This document shows positions 32,202-38,020 of a stretch of DNA of 38,020 nucleotides, piece by piece. Both the position numbers and the translations under genes were made by a program. Positions within the stretch are counted from its first letter, which is position 1. The number at the start of each line of letters is the position of its first letter. The notes beneath the pieces are model-generated. The model made no database searches. It saw only the letters and a list, made by a program, of their open reading frames with translations, and had not been told where the DNA came from. The DNA comes from Magnetococcales bacterium (lineage in GTDB: Bacteria > Pseudomonadota > Magnetococcia > Magnetococcales > UBA8363): positions 1 to 38,020 of the forward strand of contig JADFZF010000009.1 of the NCBI GenBank assembly GCA_015232645.1, in the 5' to 3' direction.

Positions 32202-33389
32202 TTATTTGCCAAACTTGCGCATAATGGCATCTTGAATGTTGAAATCATGTTGGATTGTTGACAAGGCGTTCGTCGCATCCTGTCGTTTGTCGAACAGTCC
32301 GGCACAGACACGCAACATGTTTTGCCCCTGGATCACGAACTGTTGCCGAAAGGTGGGAATGGATTTGGAACGCAACATGCCCTCCATTTCCGCCGCCTTG
32401 TCATCCGAAGAAAAGGTCCCCACATAAACCACATATCTCTCTTCATAAAGCTGCTTGACCCTTTGCACTTCGGGATGACTCGGAGCCAGTACCAGCAGTC
32501 GATCCAACAATATCTGAAGGTTGGCGGCATGACCTTTTTGCTGCGAAGGGGGGCTTTGAAGAAATGACAAAATTTGTTTAATCCCCGATTGGACCTCGTC
32601 CGGTACTGGTTCCGAAGGGGGAGAGGTCGCTGCCGAAGTGGCGTCAGCCGGTCCCGATTCGATGACATTAGGCTCCGCTTTTCCGGCGAGGGTCGGCTTG
32701 GTCGCGACTTCTTCCTTGGCCGGACCATCCGATTTGGCCACGATTTCGGATGAAGGCACCGCATCCAGCTTGGCCGTCAGCTCCGTCGGGGTCACCGTTT
32801 CCGGCTTGGCATCCGGTTTGCCCCCCCCCATCTTGACCGATCCAGCCTCGACCTGGTCACAACCGGTCTGTTTGGAGGCCTTTTTTATTTTCTGCGCCAA
32901 ATCTTTGGAATCTTTATTTAATTTTTTAACGGCCTCATTGAACTTGGCTTCGTCCCTTTCCAACCGTTTGCTTCTATCTTCCGCTTGCAAACGGTCCTCG
33001 CGCAACTGGTCCTGCTCCTGCCGCAATTTGGCCCATCCCTGTTCCAATGCTGCCGTGGCTTTGGTGCAATCGGCTTCGGGGGGGGTTGGTGTCAAACGCA
33101 CCAGACCGGACCAATCCTTGCCCTGGATGTCGATGGTCCCGTGCTCACCCTGAAAGCCGGCAGCCGTCACCGAAACATGATAACGCCCCTCCGGCAGTGT
33201 CAGGGGGGCGGGGTAAGGCTCAGTCAATTCATGAATCTTGACAGTTGCATGGACGGGATCGGTTACCAAGGTCATCCGGAATCGTGGTGGATCATTTTCT
33301 GCCGCCAAGACATTTCCAACCGCCAGGGGCAACACCAGGGAAAGCCATGCCAGCTTCACCTTTCCAGGGCTCATTCGACTCCAGTTCAT
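32202..33389 (-). CDS. Secreted PEGA-coiled coil-SPOR protein
   Basis: This encodes 395 residues from ATG 33389. ATG 33374 (MSPGKVKLAW) has the better ribosome site (GGAG, 4 bases away) and gives 390 residues; both keep the signal peptide (LAWLSLVLPLAVGNVLAAE). A PEGA-like beta domain follows (residues about 35-100: VTDPVHATVKIHE, PLTLPEGRYHVSVTAAGFQG). Next is a charged coiled coil (about 110-170) flanked by two Cys (DCTKA, TGCDQ), a Pro/Ala linker, and a C-terminal SPOR domain (last 75 residues: RYVVYVGTFSSDDKAAEMEG to AIMRKFGK). The SPOR part should target septal peptidoglycan in the periplasm. The linker gene segment holds a nine-C run (32821-32829) that could slip. It lies between the kinase operon and the glnK-amtB operon and seems transcribed alone. 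Confidence 0.85.
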   Translation of the reverse strand: MNWSRMSPGKVKLAWLSLVLPLAVGNVLAAENDPPRFRMTLVTDPVHATVKIHELTEPYPAPLTLPEGRYHVSVTAAGFQGEHGTIDIQGKDWSGLVRLTPTPPEADCTKATAALEQGWAKLRQEQDQLREDRLQAEDRSKRLERDEAKFNEAVKKLNKDSKDLAQKIKKASKQTGCDQVEAGSVKMGGGKPDAKPETVTPTELTAKLDAVPSSEIVAKSDGPAKEEVATKPTLAGKAEPNVIESGPADATSAATSPPSEPVPDEVQSGIKQILSFLQSPPSQQKGHAANLQILLDRLLVLAPSHPEVQRVKQLYEERYVVYVGTFSSDDKAAEMEGMLRSKSIPTFRQQFVIQGQNMLRVCAGLFDKRQDATNALSTIQHDFNIQDAIMRKFGK

Positions 33390-33582
33390 ATCCACGTTTC
33401 CCCATTGACCCGTTGGAATACCTCAAATCCCTCCTTGAGACGTCAGGTGTATTACTCTAAACCAATTCAGAATACAAATGAAACCGTTCCCCACTCCAGG
33501 TTCCCAATTTTTTCGAACGAAAACCATGGCAGCATGGGGCATTCCCTGGGTTGATGAAAACGTGGACCCGTCCCTTCCCCCC

Positions 33583-33609
33583 AAAAAAAAGCCGGGAAAA
33601 AATCCCGGC
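33583..33609 (-). terminator. Rho-independent terminator after amtB
   Basis: On the minus strand GCCGGGA/TCCCGGC pairs over 7 base pairs around a 5-base loop (33591-33609) and is followed by eight T residues (33590-33583). It lies 27 bases past the amtB stop codon. Confidence 0.92.
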
Positions 33610-33635
33610 CAACAAGCTGAAAGAGGAATTGATAA

Positions 33636-34952
33636 TTACAGGGTATATCCCCTTTCATCATGGAGAGAGATGTCGAGCCCCATGGTCTCCTCCTCCTCAT
33701 CCACTCGCAGCCCCATGATGACACCAATGACCTTGAGAATGATGAAGGTAGCCACGGCACAGTAGACCAGGGTAGCTCCAATGCCGATGAATTGCGTCGC
33801 GATTTGTTGTCCCATGGTGTCGATGCCCTTGGCGAAACCGACTCCACCGAGTTCCTTGGCTGAAAAGACCCCCGTCAGGATGGCGCCGATGATACCGCCG
33901 ACACCGTGGACACCGAACGCATCGAGGGAATCGTCATAACCGAAGCTGCGTTTCAATGTCGTGGCACCGAAGAAACAGACGACCCCCGCCGCGCCACCGA
34001 TAACCAAAGCCCCAACGGGACCGACGAAGCCTGAAGCCGGTGTGATGGCGACCAGACCCGCCACGGCGCCGGTAACGATACCCAACGCACTGGGCTTGCC
34101 ATGCCGCATCCATTCCATGGACATCCAGGCGATGGCCGCCATGGCCGTAGCAATTTGCGTGACCGCCATGGCCATGCCCGCGCCACCATCGGCAGCGAGC
34201 TGCGAGCCGGCATTGAAGCCAAACCAACCGACCCAGAGCATCCCTGCCCCGGTGACTGTCAATGGCAGATTGTGCGGCGCCATGTGGGTGGTCGGATACC
34301 CTTTACGCTTACCCATCACCAGGGCCGCCACCAGACCAGCGATACCAGCATTGATATGAACCACCGTTCCCCCGGCAAAATCCAGCACTCCCTTGGACTG
34401 CAACCAGCCATCACCCCACACCCAATGACAGACCGGCACATAGACAATGGCCAGCCACAAGGTGATGAATGCCAACAGCGAGGAAAATTTCATCCTTTCG
34501 GCAAACGCACCGATGATCAAGGCCGGGGTGATGATGGCAAACGTCATCTGAAAGATGACGAAGACCGTCATCGGAATGGTCCCCTTCAAGGTACCGACCT
34601 CGATCCCCTTCAGGAAGAGGTTATCCAAGCCTCCGATCCAATCATTGGCTGGGCCTGCGGAAAACGACAGCGAAAAGCCGAAGACCGTCCAGAGCACCGA
34701 GACCAATGCGGTGATGGCAAAACACTGCATCAATACCGACAGGACGTTCTTTGTACGCACCATGCCGCCATAAAAAAGTGACAACCCCGGGATGGTCATG
34801 AACAACACCAGTGCCGTGGCCGTGATCATCCAGGCCGTATCTCCCGAGTTCAATGTGGGAGGCGGTGTATCCGCCGCCATGGCCACACCAGGCACCAAAA
34901 GTACCGATAATCCTACCCACCCCATCATGGGACGATTCTTCAAACTGATCAT
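33636..34952 (-). CDS. amtB: Ammonium transporter AmtB
   Basis: This encodes 438 residues from ATG 34952 (MISLKNRPMMGW), chosen because GGGGAG lies 8 bases upstream; the longer frame to 34976 overlaps glnK. A signal peptide (VGLSVLLVPGVAMA) is followed by the 11-TM Amt fold. Family signatures include GLSLFYGGMVRTKNVLS, DFAGGTVVHINAGIAGLVAA (first pore His), GWFGFNAGSQLAADGG and the second pore His in FGVHGVGGIIGAILTGVF. The C-terminal cytoplasmic tail (GLRVDEEEETMGLDISLHDE) matches the segment that contacts PII proteins. The protein carries ammonium/ammonia into the cell under nitrogen limitation and is blocked by unmodified GlnK. It follows glnK by 20 bases and ends in a strong terminator. 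Confidence 0.96.
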   Translation of the reverse strand: MISLKNRPMMGWVGLSVLLVPGVAMAADTPPPTLNSGDTAWMITATALVLFMTIPGLSLFYGGMVRTKNVLSVLMQCFAITALVSVLWTVFGFSLSFSAGPANDWIGGLDNLFLKGIEVGTLKGTIPMTVFVIFQMTFAIITPALIIGAFAERMKFSSLLAFITLWLAIVYVPVCHWVWGDGWLQSKGVLDFAGGTVVHINAGIAGLVAALVMGKRKGYPTTHMAPHNLPLTVTGAGMLWVGWFGFNAGSQLAADGGAGMAMAVTQIATAMAAIAWMSMEWMRHGKPSALGIVTGAVAGLVAITPASGFVGPVGALVIGGAAGVVCFFGATTLKRSFGYDDSLDAFGVHGVGGIIGAILTGVFSAKELGGVGFAKGIDTMGQQIATQFIGIGATLVYCAVATFIILKVIGVIMGLRVDEEEETMGLDISLHDERGYTL

Positions 34953-34972
34953 GGAATAACTCCCCTTCGCTC

Positions 34973-35311
34973 TCACAGGACACCTGGGCCGGTTTCACCG
35001 GTACGCAAACGTACTGAATGGTCAATGTTCAGAACAAAAATTTTCCCGTCACCGATTTTCCCGGTGCCAGCCGAAGTACGAATCGCCTGAATCACCTGAT
35101 CCAACAGGTCATCGTTGACGGCCACCTCAACCTTGATCTTGGGCAAAAAATCAACCTGATATTCTGCCCCTCGATACAATTCCGTGTGCCCTTTCTGCCG
35201 CCCAAAACCGCGAACCTCCGATACGGTCATCCCCGTCACACCAACCGCCATGAGCGCTTCCCGGACATCGTCCTGCTTGAACGGTTTGATAATCGCGATT
35301 ACCCACTTCAT
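34973..35311 (-). CDS. glnK: PII nitrogen regulatory protein GlnK
   Basis: This encodes 112 residues, the standard PII length. The T-loop (RGFGRQKGHTELYRGAEYQV) carries Tyr51, the uridylylation site, and the B-loop TGKIGDGKIFV and C-terminal RLRTGETG, which bind ATP/ADP and 2-oxoglutarate, are intact. Linkage to amtB identifies it as the GlnK paralogue rather than GlnB. It senses nitrogen and carbon status and plugs AmtB. A GGAGAAGGA ribosome site precedes ATG 35311. A near-consensus sigma-54 promoter lies about 85-100 bases upstream, so expression should depend on NtrC-type activation under nitrogen limitation. Confidence 0.96.
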   Translation of the reverse strand: MKWVIAIIKPFKQDDVREALMAVGVTGMTVSEVRGFGRQKGHTELYRGAEYQVDFLPKIKVEVAVNDDLLDQVIQAIRTSAGTGKIGDGKIFVLNIDHSVRLRTGETGPGVL

Positions 35312-35665
35312 ATCCTTCTCCTCGTCACTTTGGTGTATTCTGAGACTCTAAAAGGTTTGTGGCGGTTGCCCCATCTCCTCTGAAAATTCCAACCGCAACT
35401 GACGTGCCATTAGAGCAAATAATTGATTAATATTATAAAATACACAAGGATTTCCCCCAGGCCGATTAATAATAAGGCAACCCTGCGACCCAACTGACCA
35501 ACTTTGAAGGACAAACAAGATCAAATAACAGGCAGTGAACCCAAACATGCCCTCAATTTAATCACTTCATCGCCGACCCAGCGAACGATGGACAACTTGA
35601 AGGTTTCCTGCCATCATGGACTGGGAACATGTCAGGACAGCTCTTGCTTACTGCCCGGCAGCCGC
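35312..35665. other. Intergenic region upstream of glnK
   Basis: This 354-base stretch contains the sigma-54 promoter for glnK-amtB and an AT-rich segment (35418-35445) suited to DNA bending between promoter and activator sites. I could not find a convincing NtrC palindrome. A short frame here starts MARQLRLEFSE, similar to the beginning of REP-associated transposases, but stops after 20 residues. Confidence 0.5.
35394..35409 (-). promoter_or_regulatory. Sigma-54 (RpoN) promoter of glnK-amtB
   Basis: The minus strand reads TGGCAC, five bases (GTCAG), then TTGCG, a near-perfect match to the -24/-12 consensus TGGCAC-N5-TTGCW. The predicted start near 35383 gives a leader of about 70 bases before glnK. 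This placement and the nitrogen operon downstream make RpoN/NtrC control very likely. Confidence 0.85.
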
Positions 35666-36166
35666 TTATTTTCCCGATCCAGGGCTTCGGTTCCGGGTCC
35701 CGGATGCGATGGACGTCGCCACTGGGGTGGTATCAGGAATCCTCAGGGGTTCGGCCAGGGTTTCAGAATCGGAAAAACCCACTGGAATTGATCCGATGAC
35801 GGCACCTTGGGGAGATATTCCTCTCGACCTGGCGGCTCGACCTGCCTGATCCCTATCCCGTGAACGCCGGCTTTTGAAATAGACGAACAGGCCGGCTACG
35901 GCATGGAAAATAACGATCCCGACATAAATGGTTGCCCACTTGTAGTCGTGATTATGCAGGCCCATACTGGCATTGCTCCGCAGGATCGGAGACATGAACA
36001 AGACATCAATGATGTTGACCCCGCTGATGACCGCGGCGAAAATAGTATGACGGCCTGGGAGAAACAAAGTCAGCAAACCAGGCACGACGGTCAAATACCC
36101 CCCCAGAATCGGTATGAAAATCGCAACCACGGTAAGTAACGCTATCAAGATGGAGAGGACGATCAT
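35666..36166 (-). CDS. Small three-TM inner membrane protein
   Basis: I do not recognise a named family. From ATG 36166 (MIVLSILIALLTVVAIFIPI) it is 166 residues; an in-frame TTG at 36217 would add 17. The first 80 or so residues hold two hydrophobic segments (residues 1-36, including GGYLTVVPGLLTLFLPG, and about 41-60, FAAVISGVNIIDVLFM). A third follows at about 75-95 (WATIYVGIVIFHAVAGLFVY), then a basic stretch (FKSRRSRDRDQAGRAARSRG), which suggests a cytoplasmic C-terminus, and a disordered tail. It is a single gene divergent from the GGDEF-EAL gene at 36355 and upstream of glnK, with no obvious functional link to either. Confidence 0.7.
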   Translation of the reverse strand: MIVLSILIALLTVVAIFIPILGGYLTVVPGLLTLFLPGRHTIFAAVISGVNIIDVLFMSPILRSNASMGLHNHDYKWATIYVGIVIFHAVAGLFVYFKSRRSRDRDQAGRAARSRGISPQGAVIGSIPVGFSDSETLAEPLRIPDTTPVATSIASGTRNRSPGSGK

Positions 36167-36354
36167 GGGCAGTTTCTTCAGTCGGACAGGGTTTGACTGC
36201 AGCCGGTTTATGGCCAAAAATAAGGCCTGATCTCTTGCGGCAGTCCCGACGCAACCGCCTGGCGAACATTATCGAGGAAAATATCCTCTCCTGGCAACAC
36301 TGACGAAGGGATTGATGCGTTTCACTCTTAATACTCAAGGAGGGCGACTAGGGA

Positions 36355-38020
36355 ATGTCATGTGATCGTGAGCCCAATCAAGCCGGGAATCCCGCTCATG
36401 GCAGCGCGTTCTGCCAGACGCTGCTCGATACCCTTCCCGAAGGTGTCCTCGTCCATGCGAACGGGTCCATCCTGTATGCCAACAATGTCGCCGCCGGAAC
36501 CATCGGTGCCGTTGAGCGTCAGGAATTGCTCCACCAACCCCTGTCTTCATTTTTCCCTCCCGATTCCTGGCAACGTATCAACGAATCCATCGCATCCGCT
36601 TTCGATTCTGGATCTCAGCAGGGGAGCGGTTGGCCGGCGGAAATGGAATTGATTCGCCTGGATAACCGCAAAATAACCATCGAGTCCCTGACCACCTACC
36701 TGACACTTCCCGAAGGCAACCTCCTCTGTACCCTCTTCAGAGATATCTCCAGACGCAAAGAATCCGAAGAACGAATACGTCATCAGGCCAACTATGATAA
36801 CCTGACCAAATTGCCCAACCGCACACTGTTCATGGATCGTCTGAATCGCGAATTGATCCGGGCCAAACGCGCCAAAAGCCGGGTCGCCCTCATGTTCATC
36901 GATTTGGACCGTTTCAAATGGGTCAACGATACCATGGGTCATGCCGCCGGGGATCAATTGCTCCAAGAGGTGGCCAAACGCCTGAAAAACTCGCTGCGGC
37001 AATCCGATACGGTAGCACGCATGGGCGGGGACGAGTTCACCGCCATCCTCCCCGACATGGCCAGGGGTCCACACGCCGAAAGAGTGGCCGCCGAAATCGT
37101 CCGACAACTGGCGGAACCCTTCATCCTTGAAGGTCAGGAAACCTTCATCTCCGGTTCCATTGGCATAAGCGTCTACCCCGACGATGCCGATGAACTGGAA
37201 TCACTGCTGAAAAATGCCGATACCGCCATGTACCGGGCCAAAACCTCCGGTCGCAATGCCTATCGGTTTTTTACTCCCGACATGCATGCCGAAGCCCTGG
37301 AGCGGATGGAGCTGGAAAAAGACCTGCACCGAGCCCTGGAACGCGGAGAACTGCAAATCCACTACCAGCCCATCATTAATCTCAACACCGGTCGAATCGT
37401 TGGCGCCGAAAGCTTTTTGCGCTGGATCCATCCCCGACGCGGCAATATTTCTCCCGCCGTCTTCGTTCCTCTGGCCGAGGAAATCGGCATGATCGCCTGC
37501 TTCACCGAATGGGCGATCCTCTCAGCCTGTACCCAGGCTCAGGCTTGGCGCGAACAATTTGGTCTGGATGATTTTTTTATTACAGTCAATCTCTCGTGTA
37601 CTCGTTGTCGTGAACTTTCCACCGACGACAAAATCCCGGAAATCCTTCAGCATTCCCGCCTCCCACCAACAGCACTGGTCCTGGAAATCACGGAAAACAT
37701 CCTCTCCGAGGATGAATCCCGTGCCATGGCCATGTTGAAACGGTTGGTCGATCTCGGTGTCCACCTGTGGCTGGACGACTTCGGAACCGGCTCCTCATCT
37801 CTGAGCGTACTGAAACGGCTTCCGGTCACTGGCATCAAAATCGATCGGGCATTCGTGGCCGACGATCACTCCGATCCCGAAACCGTGGTTCTGGTCGAAG
37901 CCATCATGTCCCTAGCCCGCAGTCTCAAACGCAAAGTCATCGGTGAAGGAGTCGAAAGCTACCAGCAAGCCAGTTTCCTCATCCACCGCGGCTGCCCCAT
38001 GGCCCAGGGTTACCTCTTTT
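36355..38020 (+). CDS. PAS-GGDEF-EAL cyclic-di-GMP protein, partial (runs off the right edge)
   Basis: The frame is open from ATG 36355 (MSCDREPNQAGN; AGGAGG lies upstream at a rather long spacing) to the window end, 555 codons. An N-terminal PAS-like domain (about residues 20-140: LLDTLPEGVLVHANGSILYA, then CTLFRDISRRKESEERI) precedes a diguanylate cyclase domain with ANYDNLTKLPNR, FIDLDRF and an intact ARMGGDEF motif. A product-inhibition site RQSD lies five residues before GGDEF. The EAL domain follows: GAESFLRW (EAL variant ESF, with the metal-binding Glu kept), LEITEN, DDFGTGSSSL, KIDRAFV and GEGVES. Both catalytic sets look complete, so it may make and degrade c-di-GMP. No membrane segment is seen, so it is probably cytosolic. 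Only the end of the EAL domain is missing. Confidence 0.95.
   Translation, partial: MSCDREPNQAGNPAHGSAFCQTLLDTLPEGVLVHANGSILYANNVAAGTIGAVERQELLHQPLSSFFPPDSWQRINESIASAFDSGSQQGSGWPAEMELIRLDNRKITIESLTTYLTLPEGNLLCTLFRDISRRKESEERIRHQANYDNLTKLPNRTLFMDRLNRELIRAKRAKSRVALMFIDLDRFKWVNDTMGHAAGDQLLQEVAKRLKNSLRQSDTVARMGGDEFTAILPDMARGPHAERVAAEIVRQLAEPFILEGQETFISGSIGISVYPDDADELESLLKNADTAMYRAKTSGRNAYRFFTPDMHAEALERMELEKDLHRALERGELQIHYQPIINLNTGRIVGAESFLRWIHPRRGNISPAVFVPLAEEIGMIACFTEWAILSACTQAQAWREQFGLDDFFITVNLSCTRCRELSTDDKIPEILQHSRLPPTALVLEITENILSEDESRAMAMLKRLVDLGVHLWLDDFGTGSSSLSVLKRLPVTGIKIDRAFVADDHSDPETVVLVEAIMSLARSLKRKVIGEGVESYQQASFLIHRGCPMAQGYLF

Noticed and set aside
35504-35791. Plus-strand open frame of 95 codons before glnK
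   Set aside because: It overlaps the end of the membrane protein gene in antisense, has no ribosome site and no similarity I recognise.
36547-37107. Minus-strand open frame of 186 codons
   Set aside because: It is antisense to the GGDEF domain; the plus strand has clear catalytic motifs.
1-38020. tRNA, rRNA or riboswitch
   Set aside because: I looked for tRNA cloverleaf signatures, especially near the recombinase, and for conserved riboswitch cores in the leaders and saw none; a covariance-model scan could still reveal a small RNA.

Overview
The window most likely comes from a magnetotactic bacterium, and a Magnetococcales-type (Etaproteobacteria-like) proteobacterium is my best guess. The key evidence is a full-length gene for MamK, the actin-like protein that organises magnetosome chains (2216-3256, minus strand). 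Directly upstream of it lies a long, low-complexity protein with a glycine-rich hydrophobic C-terminus, in the position and with the C-terminal style of MamJ. No other classical magnetosome genes (mamA, B, M, E, O, Q and so on) are visible. This is therefore one edge or a satellite of a magnetosome cluster. It is flanked by IS remnants on the left (1-1050) and carries a tyrosine recombinase at about 26-27 kb.

Layout. (1) 1-1050: a truncated IS3-type orfA, an IS3-type orfB fragment and an IS1634-like transposase fragment. These sit against a yjbQ-type gene that has no recognisable start codon. (2) 1768-8100, minus: a TPR-SPOR envelope protein and a small orphan, then a clear terminator. After the terminator comes the MamJ-like / MamK / small 121-residue protein transcription unit, with a candidate promoter and an overlapping inverted repeat. 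(3) 8276-22127, minus: a four-gene run ending in a strong terminator. In order of transcription it encodes a 1183-residue membrane protein of unknown family, a response-regulator/ATPase fusion, a 2632-residue MotA/TolQ/ZorA-like channel subunit with a huge repetitive coiled-coil tail, and a MotB/ZorB-like partner with an OmpA-like C-terminus. (4) 22344-25792: a Sel1-repeat protein (plus), then an operon (minus) of a TPR protein with a Cds6/NTF2-like tail, an L,D-transpeptidase of the Cds6 type and a Nudix hydrolase. (5) 26020-31865, minus: a tyrosine recombinase with altered catalytic residues, then a coupled signalling pair: a 1157-residue hybrid phosphorelay kinase and a REC-kinase whose phosphoacceptor His is replaced by Asp. 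(6) 32202-36166, minus: a PEGA/SPOR envelope protein, a glnK-amtB operon with a near-perfect sigma-54 promoter, and a small membrane protein. (7) 36355 to the end, plus: a PAS-GGDEF-EAL protein cut by the window edge.

How the parts may work together. The most interesting element is region 3. It looks like an ion-driven stator pair (5TM-type channel plus peptidoglycan-binding partner) with an enormous cytoplasmic tail, co-transcribed with a receiver-ATPase switch and a large membrane protein. It lies beside the MamJ/MamK unit. It could be a ZorAB-like defence machine of an undescribed type, or an envelope-anchored apparatus tied to magnetosome-chain or cell organisation. The sequence alone does not decide between these.
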